DNA of 64,000 nt from Oegoconia quadripuncta (lineage: Eukaryota > Arthropoda > Insecta > Lepidoptera > Autostichidae), in the NCBI GenBank assembly GCA_949316235.1, contig OX438744.1, positions 31,430,778 to 31,494,777 of the forward strand. The letters run 5' to 3'. Positions 42,421 to 52,832 of this stretch are shown in pieces. The translations under genes and the position numbers were made by a program. Numbering within the stretch: the stretch's first letter is position 1; every line of letters begins with the position of its first letter. The notes below the pieces were generated by a model that saw only the letters and a program-made list of their open reading frames with translations, was not told the DNA's origin and made no database searches.

Positions 42421-43320
42421 TTATACTCTAAATCTATCTATAAGTGACACTGCAGGCCTCAATCGATAAATTACGCGAACGGCTCGTTTTGGTAAAACAA
42501 AGATTGTATTTTTATCCGCGGCATTTCCCCACAGCAAGATACTGTAAGACATCAGGCTATGGAAATAACTAAAATATACTAATCTAAGACTATTTACGTC
42601 CGATATTTGTCTAATTTTTTTGACTGCGTACGCGGCAGAGCCTAGCTTCTTCGCCAATTTAGGAGGACCCCATTGTAATTTGGCGTCCAAAGTAGTGCCC
42701 AAAAATACAGTTGTATCAACAAGATCTAGAGTAACAATTTTAATAATTATATTTGTGGGCCGGTCCTTGACATCAAGCAGTAAAAATTTAACACATTTAG
42801 TGTTTTTCTCATTAAGTAACAAATTATTTGCAGTAAACCATTTTACTATTTTAGAAATAGCGTTGTTCACGTCGTCATAATTTAATTGCTTATAGGTTTG
42901 CTCCGTTATACACAATACATTACATATACACAACTCATGAACAGTTCCGCCTCTAGTTCTTTGCCACTCATACCCTGAATATTTTGGCGTACCAGATTAA
43001 TACATCTATTTTGGGGCGTGGCTACACTTATATATTTTTTTTTTCAAACATATTTTTTTAAATGACAGAGGTAGTCTCTGTTGTCTTATGATTTAATTTA
43101 AATTATTTGGAATGATTTCCAAGGATTTATTAATAATTAATGACTGCCCAATAGAGGCGCCTGTTGGGTCAGTCGCTAAAGCGACTGAATTTAAAATAAA
43201 ATAACATAGCATATTTACGAATTGTCTCCTAAAATATTTGGGAAGATAATAATTATCTCCTGTGACATAAAAATATTTCGATCTAATAAATTTATTAGTG
43301 TCAAAAAAATTAAATTTATT

Positions 43321-44645
43321 CAAAATCAAAAATGTTTTTATCTTATCTTATTCTTTATTGCACCAAAACATTACAATAACAGAGTACAAACAATAGGTCA
43401 CGTACAAACGTTTTTATTTCGTAAGTTATAAGAATAACATTTGAAATCGTCATGACATACAGTTATCGCTCATTCACTAGGCAGTCTCCCCAGAGAAGAA
43501 CGAGCAAGAAACTCCAGGGTAGCTCTTTTTAAATAAGTCAATACAAATACAATTTGAGATACCTAATTGTAAAATTTATGATTCGACAAAGAAAAAATAA
43601 GAATAAAATATACTGGATAATGGCGAGCGGTTCATGTCCACGCATTCTTATCATCCAGATAGTCAGAAATTTTATAATAGCCTTTGGCACATAGTTTCCG
43701 TTTAATGGTTGTTTTAAATTTATTTAAAGGCAAATTTTGAATGTCTACCGGCATCTTATTGTAAAAGCGTATACATTGTCCCTTGAATGACTTAGTGACT
43801 TTGTGTAAGCGACTGCTATGAACAGCAAATTTATTTTTATATCTTGTATTAACATTGTGTATTTCACAATTTTTCCTAAACAAATACAGATTCTTTCTTA
43901 CGTACATTAAGTTTTCGTAAATATATTGCGATGCCAAAGTTAATATATTGATTTCTTGAAATTTATTCCTCAGAGATACTCGGGAGCCTAACTTGTAGAT
44001 CGCACGAACCGCTCGCTTCTGCAGAACACAAATACAATTTATGTCCGCGGCATTTCCCCATAACAGAATGCCATAAGCCATTATGCTATGGAAATAGCTG
44101 AAGTATACCAGCCTCGCGGTGTCCACGTCAGTTAAATAACGGATTTTTTTAATAGCGAACACTGCAGAACTGAGACGTTTCGACAACCTTTCGATATGTG
44201 GACCCCATTGTAATCCTTTATCTAACATAATGCCTAGAGAGTAGTGTCCACAAGCTCCAACGTTTTTTATTAAAATCGTACTAGCTACCTGACATTAGGT
44301 AGTGAAAATTTTATGCATTTCGTTTTTTTTTTCATTAAGAAGTAGGTTATTTGACGTAAACCATTCAACCACCTTAGAGATAGCACTATTCACGTCGTCA
44401 AGAGTTTTCTGTCGTCTCCTAACTTTGAAGAGCAAGGAGGTGTCATCAGCAAATATTGTTATCTCATGGTTTCCGTTTATACAATTAGGTAGATCATTAA
44501 TATATACAAGAAATAAGAATGGCCCGAGAATTGAGCCCTGTGGAACACCTATGCAAACTGGAGACCCTGACGACCTCTTACCATTGACATCAACCTTTTG
44601 AACTCGATTACACAAGTACGATTCTAAAAGGTTGAGGGCAAGGGT
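43321..44645 (-). mobile_element. inner family 1 LINE copy, 5'-truncated
   Basis: Closely matches 2388-3630. It has RT from ESYLCNRVQ through VPQGSILGP and FADDTSLLF, with a frameshift and small deletion near 44240-44300, then the thumb frame 44228-43632 and the 3' UTR with a CAAAATCAAAAATG tail (minus sense TTTTGA repeat). The 5' truncation point is at ~44645, where the outer copy ORF1 resumes. A 68-base foreign insert interrupts its 3' UTR. Confidence 0.85.
43342..43409. mobile_element. 68-base insert with 8-bp target duplication
   Basis: GTTTTTAT flanks both sides (43334-43341, 43410-43417). Without it the LINE 3' UTR reads as at 2400. The insert contains TTCTTTATTGCACCAAAACA, similar to TCATTTATTGCACACAAG at 57342, so it is probably an extremely 5'-truncated minus-strand LINE end. 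Confidence 0.75.
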
Positions 44646-44724
44646 ATTTTCATGAGGACATGTCAGACTACGCAATATTAAATTTAAATTATGTCTTAAA
44701 GTAATTTTCATTTTTTATTAAACG

Positions 44725-45180
44725 GAAAAAAACGCTAAATGGAAATAGCAAACAATAAAACCTTATGAACATTTTTTAAATGAAGATGAGTCAAGTCCTC
44801 GGATAATTTATTTTAAATTAATTAATTTTCTAAAACTAGATATAATATTAACATAGTCGGTAAGTAAAGGACTTGTCCCAGATTGGGCCTTTAATATTTA
44901 TTAATTCCGACAGGGTTAAGTTATATATATCTGGATAGGTATTTGAATATCCAGCTGTTATATACAAATTGTACAATTTTAGAAACCTCCGTTTTCGAGA
45001 AAATGTATTTTTTAGTTTCATAACAATTTACTTTAAAACGAACACTCCTGCCTATAGAAAGAATGAAGCCTCTTGCAATTCATTCCTTGAAACGAACATT
45101 CCGTCGTTAATTAAAACAATATCCACCCACTGTCAAACAAATGTCATTGTCAAACTGGTAACGTCGGTCAATGTTCGGTT
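44725..45180. other. spacer; partial inverted similarity to 54125-54215
   Basis: 44840-44935 (AAAGGACTTGTCC ... AATTCCGACAGGGTT) resembles the reverse complement of 54128-54212 (CCCGGTCGGAATT ... GGACAAGTCCTTTG), probably ends of one repeat family. No coding feature seen. Confidence 0.35.
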
Positions 45181-45396
45181 TATAGCTGACATTCTATTGT
45201 AGATTGGTCGAGTGTTCGATTGGCGGTCACACGTATAAAAAATTTTCGGAATTACTTTTGACTTTATTCTGAAGAATTTCAGCTGAGTTGTTAGCTAATT
45301 TGTGTTTTTAGTCTTGGTGAAGGGTTTAGCTCTGTTATACGGTAAGTAATTACTGTTGGTGTCGTATAATATTGCATGTAGTCCATTCCCCGCGTT

Positions 45397-46794
45397 ATGT
45401 CGGGAATGGAGGTGGTTGATCAAGATTCTGATCCGCCGGATGGGGGTGGGTTTGATTCGCCCTCCCCAGCCCTGTTTTCTCTAGAAGAAATATCTAGCTC
45501 GACGAAGCGCAAATCAGATGAGGTTGATCAATCCGACCCAAAGAGAAAGGTTACAGACCTCAGTCTATCTTCGGCATCGGTACAATCCGTGTATACCCAC
45601 CCATTAGCTAATGAGAAAAAACGATATTTAGCCACTGATCCGGCACCTTTCATCGTCCATATTAGTCGTGTTGAGCCTGACCCGGCAGCGGGTACATCAA
45701 TCAGACCAATTAAGCTAGGACAATTTCTGGCCAAAAATAATGTGAAAAACATTGCAAAGGATGGGATTAAGAGTATCGGTAGAAACAGAGTCTCTATAGA
45801 ATTTAGAACTGCCTCAGATGCTAATCTGTTCATAGTAAATCCCATTCTTGCTCAGGCAAAATATGAAGCGATAATCCCAACCCACGTGGTCACTCGCATG
45901 GGCCTTGTTAGGGGAATCCCAGTTGAGTGGAGTATGGACGAATTTGTGTCCTCCGTTGTAGTCCCTAATGGTGCAGAAATCATTAAAGCCCGACGTCTCA
46001 ATCGCAAAACAACTAAACCTGATAACTCAATTGACTGGATCCCCACACAGACTGTGGTAATTACCTTTTCTGGACAAAACCAACCATCAAATATATATTG
46101 TTATTACTCATCTATCCCTGTGCAGACATACTTACTGCCAACCATACAATGCTTCAATTGCTGCCGCTTCGGACATGTGAAGGCCAAATGTAGGTCAAAG
46201 CCACGGTGCTTCAAGTGCTCACAACCCCATGCAGGCGAATCGTGTAATGCTGTTCCAACATGCTTACATTGTTCCGGCAACCATTCGGCGGTTGATAATA
46301 TCTGTCCCGAGTTCTCCCGACAAAAAACGATTAAAATTATTATGTCGCAAGAAAATGTTTCTTATACTGAGGCATCTGCTAGGACGCGTCCAGTAAGAAA
46401 ACCATATGCTGAAGCTGTAAGTGGCAGCTCTCAGGCCATGACCCCCCAGAGCTCTGCCAATGCTAATGCAAACCCTACAACTTCTTATAAAAAAACTGTT
46501 TTCATAGCCCGCAAAACTCCCCACCCGGCTGCTAGTAAAGGATATGACCGTCAGGCTCATGAAGACATTGTACAGACTCCCTCTTCGTCTCTCTCAAATG
46601 GCTGTGCACTTCAAAGGGAAGGTCCCTCTAACTCTACCCAAAATGAAAACTTAATCGATCTTTTAGTCTCCACCTTGATCTCCATAATATCTAAGTTTGA
46701 TGATGTAGCCCTACCGTCCAACGTGATAAATAAACTATCGGAACTTTTTAATGTCATTAAAAATGGCGACTCTACTTCAATGGAACTGTCGTAG
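45397..46794 (+). CDS. family 2 LINE ORF1, zinc-knuckle nucleic-acid-binding protein
   Basis: A 465-residue intact frame. Residues 1-90 are acidic and disordered (MSGMEVVDQDSDPPDGGG). Residues 95-230 hold an RRM-like/gag-type region with VTRMGLVRGIPVEWSMDEF. Three cysteine-histidine knuckles follow at ~250-305: CFNCCRFGHVKAKC, CFKCSQPHAGESC and CLHCSGNHSAVDNIC. A low-complexity tail leads to a final helix (LVSTLISIISKFDDVALP). It should coat the element RNA. The last 44 bases overlap ORF2 in a different frame, so ORF2 translation probably uses reinitiation near the stop. Confidence 0.92.
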   Translation: MSGMEVVDQDSDPPDGGGFDSPSPALFSLEEISSSTKRKSDEVDQSDPKRKVTDLSLSSASVQSVYTHPLANEKKRYLATDPAPFIVHISRVEPDPAAGTSIRPIKLGQFLAKNNVKNIAKDGIKSIGRNRVSIEFRTASDANLFIVNPILAQAKYEAIIPTHVVTRMGLVRGIPVEWSMDEFVSSVVVPNGAEIIKARRLNRKTTKPDNSIDWIPTQTVVITFSGQNQPSNIYCYYSSIPVQTYLLPTIQCFNCCRFGHVKAKCRSKPRCFKCSQPHAGESCNAVPTCLHCSGNHSAVDNICPEFSRQKTIKIIMSQENVSYTEASARTRPVRKPYAEAVSGSSQAMTPQSSANANANPTTSYKKTVFIARKTPHPAASKGYDRQAHEDIVQTPSSSLSNGCALQREGPSNSTQNENLIDLLVSTLISIISKFDDVALPSNVINKLSELFNVIKNGDSTSMELS

Positions 46795-49700
46795 CATCAC
46801 CCACAAAAAAGGTGATTTAATACATTTAATTAATAAACATAAACCATCAATTTTTGCCCTCTCGGAGATGTGGCTGAAGCCAGGCTCCCACTTTCGGGTC
46901 TCTGGTTATTCCTGTCTCCGGGAGGACAGAAGTGATGGATATGGTGGTGCTGTCATTTTAGTAAAACAATCAGTCCCCTATACTAGATTGCCTATCCCAC
47001 CTCATAATGATGGTATAAATTCTGTAGCAGTTCGAGCTGCAGGTATTTCTTTCCTCTCTATATATATCCCTCATCCACATTATTCTCTTATCCCTGATTT
47101 AAATTTGATTCTTTCAGCACTTCCTCCTCCCTTTATTATATTAGGCGACTTTAATTGTCATCACATCATGTGGGGCTCCCACGATTGCGACTCATTTTCC
47201 TATCTTCTCTTGGAGGTGATAGATGAGTTCAATTTATGTGTCCTGAATGATGGCTCCCCTACAAGGAGGGTTCCCCCTTCACAAAACCCTAAGAGTGTTG
47301 TAGACCTTACTTTATCATCACCATGCTTAGCCTCCAGGGTTACATGGACCGTACTAACGCAGTGCTATGGAAGTGACCACTACCCTATTCTAATACAGCT
47401 ACCAGGGCAAAGTGTACCAGTTAGAGAATATAATCCCCTTTTGAAATACAAGGTTGCAAAAGCGGATTGGGAAAAGTTTTCGACCATTACTGATACTTAT
47501 GTTGAAGAACTAGCCCCAGTTAATATTGAAAACATCCAAACCTCTTACTCTCAATTTGTAACTATCTTAAAGACTTCTGCAGATTCCTCTATTCCACTTA
47601 AAAACTCAGCCAAAAATCTAGTCTCTTCTCCACCCTGGTGGGATTCAGAATGTACCCTAGCAGTTCAGAACCGCAAAGCTGCAGAAACCCAATATTCTCT
47701 TTCAATGACAGAAACCAACTACATCAACTATCAAAAAGTAGCTGCACAAACGCGCAGGTTGCTTTCTGAAAAGAAAAAATCAGGATGGACTAACTTCTGC
47801 GAGAGTCTGTCCCCTCTCTCTCCTCCCTCTCTAATTTGGAAAAAAATTAAAAGATTTCGAGCTGCCCTTGTAGATTCCAACATTTCTTCTAATAACCCTT
47901 CCCAGTGGTCCAATGAATTTGCTCAAAAATTGGCCCCTCCCTGGGTCCCCACTCAGGAAGAGGTCCTCCAGGGTCCCCCTCCAGATCTCTCCCCTTTACT
48001 CCCAGACAGAATGAACAATCCATTTTCTGAGGAGGAATTCGCAACAGTTCTTGGACAACTCAAGGATTCATCCCCTGGGGCTGATGGTGTCCCCTACTCT
48101 TTTATTAGCAAAGCCGGTACTGCTCCTAAGAAATATTTTCTGGACATTATTAACTCGGTCTTTGCATCTGGTAATGTCCCTGAAGAGTGGAGAACACAGA
48201 TAATTATGCCAGTCTTGAAGCCAGGCAAAGATCCTAGTGATGCAAATAGTTACCGACCCATTGCACTTTCTTCAACCCTCTCCAAGATAATGGAACACCT
48301 TGTGAAAAATCGTCTGGAGTGGATACTGGAGAGCAGGCGGTTGCTGCCTGCCAGCCAGTTTGGCTTCAGAAAAGGACTCGGTACCATCGACAGTATTTCA
48401 ACATTTGTGTCAGACATAAGATTGGCCTTCTCGAGACAGGAATCGGTGGTGGGGGTTTTCCTGGATATATCATCGGCTTATGATAATGTCCTTCTTCCGC
48501 TGCTCAGACAGAAGTTGCTACAGCTGAGCATTCCCGCGAGGATCGTATATTTCATTATGAACTTAATGATGTCTAGAACTATTCTGATCCGTATCCAAGG
48601 AGAACTGCTACCGCCGAGACTTGTCTGGAAGGGTCTCCCGCAGGGTTCCGTATTAAGTCCTCTTCTCTATAGCCTCTATACTTATGATTTGGAAAGATCA
48701 GTTAATTGCTTCTGCAATATCCTTCAATATGCAGATGACCTCGTTCTCTACACACTCACTAGTGTTTTTACGGATGAAGTCGATCGTCTGAGGGCAGCTT
48801 TGAACTACCTAGCCATTTGGCTCTCAGATCATGGTCTTTCGCTGTCTATTCCTAAAAGTAGCCTGCTGATATTTACCAGAAAAAGGTATCCGCCTAACAT
48901 AGTGATTTCAATTAATGAGGAAGCCATACAGGTTAAAGATCAAGCAAAATTTTTAGGGGTCATCCTAGACTCCAAAATGAATTGTATCCCTCATCTATCC
49001 CATGTAGCGAAAAAGTGCGAAAAGAACATTAATATTCTTCGTGCTCTCTCTGGAGCATGGTGGGGTTCCCATCCATACACTCAAAAACTTTTGTACAATG
49101 CTCTGATTCGCAGCCACTTTGACTATGGCTCTTTCATTCTCGAACCCTGCAATAAACAGGCACTTCATACTCTAGACAGGCTGCAATATAAATCCCTCCG
49201 CATCATTACGGGCGCAATGAAGTCTTCCCCAACAAACGCCCTACAGATAGAATGCGCTGAGCCTCCACTAGGGCTGCGTAGGCAGTACCTTGCAGACCGA
49301 TTTCTTTATAGGGCCGCACAACTCTCTTCTCATCCCTTACTTCCCAAACTCCATTTACTGTCTCAACTGGATACCTCTCAAGGGTACTGGGCCCATAAGG
49401 ACCTTCCCTGCCTGCTCAAAAGCTACAAAAAATTTATTGGAATACGCTCCCCTGTCTACCAGACACCTGTGAACCCTCTCTTTGATTGTCCTTACGACGC
49501 ACTTCTACACCAGCCAGAGATAATTATTGATTTTGGTATTGAAAAAGGGTCTCCCTGTGCCAATGCCAAATTTAAGAAAAAGCTAGCAGAGGGCTACAGC
49601 GACTGGTTAACTATTTACACTGATGCCTCAAAACTATCAGACAGTGGCTTTGTGGGGTCAGCGGTGTGGATCCCTCGTTATAATATCATCTTAAATTATA

Positions 49701-50473
49701 AATGCCCATCAGCCTCTTCGGTTTTCACAGGAGAGTCTATAGCATTACTTGAAGCTATTAAATATGTGGAATCCCATAAGCTCAATAATTCTATTATTTT
49801 TACGGATTCTCAGAGCTGCATACGGGCATTAAAATCTAACCTGTTTCATTGCAAGAATAGATACCCTGTAATTCTCAATATTAAAAAAGCTCTACATAAA
49901 TGCTTTACCCAGAGCTTAAACATTAAACTTGCCTGGATCCCCGGACATAGTGGCATTCAAGGCAATGAAGCTGCAGATATTCTGGCTAAAGATGCTATCA
50001 AAAATGGCACACTAACACACTTTAAAACTTTTACCCATGACCTATGCTCTGCTGCGAAAACCGATTTGGAAACTGCATGGAATGTCCTTTGGGATAAGTC
50101 GAAGCATATTAAGGGTAAATATTACGGGGATATCCAACCGTCAATTCCTACCAGGCCCTGGTTTTTTAAGTTCCGGGATATCAACAAACAAGTCACGTCT
50201 ACGATATGCCGTTTACGTCTTGGACATGTCTGCTCGCCAGTATTCCTGGCTAAACTCCGAATACGGGATTCGTCTCTATGTGAATGTGGACTGGATGAAG
50301 GGTCTCCGGATCATATTATCTTCAATTGCCCTAAATTGACCTCTTCCCTATTTGATATCCTCCCCACTGACATTCCGCGTCCCGTTAATCTTAAGTATTT
50401 ATTATCCATGGTGTTTTCCCCCATTGTCCAAATTTTAGCAACCCATATTAGAATTAACAAGATTAAACTGTAG
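46751..50473 (+). CDS. family 2 LINE ORF2 (endonuclease, RT, RNase H)
   Basis: A 1240-residue intact frame; ATG 46751 or the better-placed ATG 46763 (MATLLQWNCRS). Endonuclease residues 5-225: LLQWNCRSI, ALSEMWLK, SIYIPHP, GDFNCHH and GSDHYPIL. RT ~430-720: GADGVPYSFI, PVLKPGKDP, YRPIALSSTLSK, QFGFRKGLGT, FLDISSAYDNV, GLPQGSVLSP and YADDLVLYT (~660). RNase H ~950-1085: IYTDASKL, FTGESIALLEA, FTDSQSC and GNEAADILAKD, with all four acidic residues visible. A C-terminal zinc-like CECGLDEGSPDHIIFNC closes the protein. All catalytic residues appear intact. Confidence 0.95.
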   Translation: MSLKMATLLQWNCRSITHKKGDLIHLINKHKPSIFALSEMWLKPGSHFRVSGYSCLREDRSDGYGGAVILVKQSVPYTRLPIPPHNDGINSVAVRAAGISFLSIYIPHPHYSLIPDLNLILSALPPPFIILGDFNCHHIMWGSHDCDSFSYLLLEVIDEFNLCVLNDGSPTRRVPPSQNPKSVVDLTLSSPCLASRVTWTVLTQCYGSDHYPILIQLPGQSVPVREYNPLLKYKVAKADWEKFSTITDTYVEELAPVNIENIQTSYSQFVTILKTSADSSIPLKNSAKNLVSSPPWWDSECTLAVQNRKAAETQYSLSMTETNYINYQKVAAQTRRLLSEKKKSGWTNFCESLSPLSPPSLIWKKIKRFRAALVDSNISSNNPSQWSNEFAQKLAPPWVPTQEEVLQGPPPDLSPLLPDRMNNPFSEEEFATVLGQLKDSSPGADGVPYSFISKAGTAPKKYFLDIINSVFASGNVPEEWRTQIIMPVLKPGKDPSDANSYRPIALSSTLSKIMEHLVKNRLEWILESRRLLPASQFGFRKGLGTIDSISTFVSDIRLAFSRQESVVGVFLDISSAYDNVLLPLLRQKLLQLSIPARIVYFIMNLMMSRTILIRIQGELLPPRLVWKGLPQGSVLSPLLYSLYTYDLERSVNCFCNILQYADDLVLYTLTSVFTDEVDRLRAALNYLAIWLSDHGLSLSIPKSSLLIFTRKRYPPNIVISINEEAIQVKDQAKFLGVILDSKMNCIPHLSHVAKKCEKNINILRALSGAWWGSHPYTQKLLYNALIRSHFDYGSFILEPCNKQALHTLDRLQYKSLRIITGAMKSSPTNALQIECAEPPLGLRRQYLADRFLYRAAQLSSHPLLPKLHLLSQLDTSQGYWAHKDLPCLLKSYKKFIGIRSPVYQTPVNPLFDCPYDALLHQPEIIIDFGIEKGSPCANAKFKKKLAEGYSDWLTIYTDASKLSDSGFVGSAVWIPRYNIILNYKCPSASSVFTGESIALLEAIKYVESHKLNNSIIFTDSQSCIRALKSNLFHCKNRYPVILNIKKALHKCFTQSLNIKLAWIPGHSGIQGNEAADILAKDAIKNGTLTHFKTFTHDLCSAAKTDLETAWNVLWDKSKHIKGKYYGDIQPSIPTRPWFFKFRDINKQVTSTICRLRLGHVCSPVFLAKLRIRDSSLCECGLDEGSPDHIIFNCPKLTSSLFDILPTDIPRPVNLKYLLSMVFSPIVQILATHIRINKIKL

Positions 50474-50689
50474 ATAGTAATCCGCTGGTGTTGGGCTAAC
50501 TTGTGTTGTGTTGTCTTTTGTTTTAGACTGCTCAGCTGGAAGTAACATCGCGGCTTTCATTTGGACCAAATTTATATACTGTGTCACCTTCATGACTCAC
50601 TTGACACTGGCAAAATTCATAAGAGTTGCCACTAATCAAACTGGAACTGGAACCGGTTTATAGCTATTCTTTCTTAGAATTTGATGGAA

Positions 50690-51950
50690 TTTAAGTTCTT
50701 GGAGTATTTTTCTGTGTATTCTACCGAAGCTTATCTGATGATGATGATGCTTCCGACCGATTTCGGCCATGACGAACACTTAAACTCCTAATCGGTTTGG
50801 CGCTGGATGTAAAGCTTTTATTTATAATTCGGTCGCAGTGTAGCCCAAAGAGAATATAATCACTACGTTTTAGTGTAGCCTTTCTATTGCTTTCTGTCAA
50901 GTCATAGATACATACATTTTAAAAATATGTCGTGATACCTCGGCAATAGATATGACTATGTATGACATCTCGATTGAAGTCATTTATTTTTAACATGTAG
51001 TAGCGTTTTCTGTCTACGATTTAAAAATACAAGAAATGGTTCTCCCTATGGAGAAAATATGTCTATACATATTTTACGTGTGAAATACATCCGAAAAGCG
51101 CCCCACTGATGATTGTTGATTGTGACGCATTGATGAGTAGGTAGATGTGATCACTAAGCGTATAACTATAGCTACGATATATCCACTTTGTATGTGTGAA
51201 GGATTGTACAGTTTAGTAAGGGTATATGTAAACTCCTTTTTTCGACGTCATTTAAAAAGTGCGCCCTGAACGATATATCCAATTATTAACCTCGGTGGTG
51301 TTACATACATTTGTAATCTTACTTTGCTCCTACCAAACTAACAAACAGAGTCTAGAGACAGAGTGAATGAATGTTCAGTCTGCTAGAAACAAACAATAAG
51401 AGCAAGACTACTGAACCTACCAACATCCACTTTATTGGATCTAGTACATTTTTACTAAATTCACAACAGCTAAACATCTTTATGAACTTACTGCTTCAAG
51501 AATGAAGAATTGAATTAGAGAAGTTATTGAGCTGGAATGTGCATAATTTAAATTGTATAAAATAATAATAAAGTAGTGTAATAAATAAAACACATTTTTG
51601 ACTAAAATATATTATTATTTTTCCTCATTTTCTATGTCTTCTCTCGCTAGTACATAGTCCAACTGAGTAGTCATTATCATTTCTGAGCCCATCCAAGGTA
51701 CCAGGTAATTGTCATCACATGAGCACAGCTCCCTTGCCAATAATACAACTACAATAATAGCAACAAATTCGGTGTTGCCAATTAGTTCCTGTTACTTTTA
51801 AACAAGATGTCCTTAACTGTAATAAATCTTGTTGCTTTGGTGACGCAACCTAATTCTTCCTCTAATTAAAGCTGTGTCTTGTGATGTGTTTAACCTGGTA
51901 AATGCCTTCTTCTTCAATGTAAGAGCTATGCTCTTGTCGGTGGAGTGACC
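50690..51950. other. intron, nothing recognised
   Basis: AT-rich sequence with no supportable gene. A GATGATGATG tract with CCGACCGATTTCGGCC at 50739-50768 is likely part of a dispersed repeat. Confidence 0.35.
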
Positions 51951-51952
51951 TA

Positions 51953-52267
51953 AACTGAACAACTATTCTTTTTTATTCTTGTTTTGTTTCTATTCTTGTT
52001 TTCTTGATTTTGTATGTCTGAACTGGAAACAGTACGTTCGGCTACGGAGGTAGAGCCATTTGCCAAGGATTGGTCTTGGATTGCGAGATCTTCATGAGGT
52101 AAAGCACGAGATTGTCTGCCTGTGCTACTAGACATTGACAAGCCACAACAGACACAAACTGATTGATGACCCAGTTGCTGTTCACCTGTTGTGCCCTTAG
52201 TCCTATTATTTATTTCTCTTAATAAAAGATTGAAACATTCCCGGCAAACATGGTCTTCGTTTGTCAC
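51953..52267 (-). CDS. possible exon with paired cysteines (hypothetical)
   Basis: The minus strand has a fair acceptor (TTTTGCTTTTAG at 52268) followed by 105 open codons to a TAG at 51953. The peptide starts NEDHVCRECFNLLLREINN, then VCVCCGLSMSS, with two CxxC pairs, followed by serine/glutamine-rich and lysine/asparagine-rich sequence. The paired cysteines hint at a zinc-binding module such as ZAD, but no family is assigned. The start is phase 0, which does not match the phase-2 donor at 57606, so it is not simply the next exon of the large gene. It could be a separate small gene or a repeat remnant. Confidence 0.3.
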
Positions 52268-52403
52268 CTAAAAGCAAAAGATTTTTTAAATACCAACAAA
52301 ATGTCACATAATAAATATAGTTTCACTATATTGGCACTGTGGACAATGATTGAGGCTTGGTTACATGGAGCATGTGCAGAGTCCAACACTGATTCCCCAG
52401 GCT

Positions 52404-52665
52404 GTCAGATTTTATTTATAGGTTTTGGGAAATCCACATACAGCGCAATTCCACAAACATACAATTTATTATTACAGATGTTATAATTCCAGAAAAAATT
52501 GATACCGAGTCCATACCTCGGCTAAGCCTAAACAGAAAAGATGATATAATAAAACAGATTGGCTCACTTTGTAAGGCTGCCACTACAATTTTACCTGCAT
52601 ATCTTTTACTTACAATGTTGTACAAACCTTTACTTGTACATCATACATACATTCACGACCTTGGT
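52404..52665 (+). CDS. possible plus-strand exon or element remnant
   Basis: After an acceptor-like CCCCAG (52397-52402) an open plus frame reads LSDFIYRFWEIHIQRN, IPEKIDTESIPRLSLNR and KDDIIKQIGSLCKAATTILP, then runs into a SINE tail. The composition is protein-like, but the opposite strand is partly open too. No family recognised. Confidence 0.2.
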
Positions 52666-52832
52666 TGGACCTCATCTTCACTTAACATCAGGTGTGATTG
52701 AGGTCAAGTACCAACTCGTTATGCATAAAAAAAAGGTAGCTATTTGCAAATCTAATCTTCGACCTCATCTTCACTTAACATCAGGTGTGATTGAGGTCAA
52801 GTAACAACCCGTCGTGCATAACAAAAAAAAAT
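52660..52832 (+). mobile_element. two tandem SINE 3' ends
   Basis: GACCTCATCTTCACTTAACA...GAGGTCAAGTA(C/A)CAAC with A-rich tails occurs at 52668-52735 and again at 52759-52830, 91 bases apart and separated by GTAGCTATTTGCAAATCTAA. Both are 5'-truncated and in the same orientation. They match the 3' body of the SINE at 1963-2262. Confidence 0.85.

Larger units (their letters stand above)
42421..44720 (-). mobile_element. family 1 LINE copy (diverged), split by a second family 1 copy
   Basis: The outer copy covers 42421-43320 (RT middle and ORF1 C-terminus) and 44646-44720 (ORF1 upstream part). In minus sense ORF1 runs ITLRHNLNLILRSLTCPHEN (44700-44646), is broken by the inner copy, and resumes NKFNFFDTNKF (43327 onwards), in the order seen at 5535-6512. 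In addition the endonuclease N-terminus (CNVLCITEQ) joins directly to the RT palm-distal part (DDVNNAISKIVKWF) at ~42890, an internal deletion of roughly 1.9 kb relative to the fuller copy. It is dead. Confidence 0.75.
45200..50670 (+). mobile_element. family 2 LINE, complete, both ORFs intact
   Basis: A ~200-base 5' region is followed by ORF1 (45397-46794), an overlapping ORF2 (46751-50473) and a 3' UTR of ~190 bases ending in ACTGGAACTGGAACC-type short repeats. Gene order and domains (zinc-knuckle ORF1; endonuclease, RT, RNase H and terminal zinc motif in ORF2) place it in the RNase H-bearing I/R1/LOA group. With no stop or frameshift it is a candidate active element. It is in the opposite sense to the host gene. 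Confidence 0.9.

Noticed and set aside
44295..44711. Chimeric ORF1-RT fusion gene
   Set aside because: The join at ~44645 is the 5' truncation point of the inner LINE copy inside ORF1 of the outer copy, not a functional fusion.
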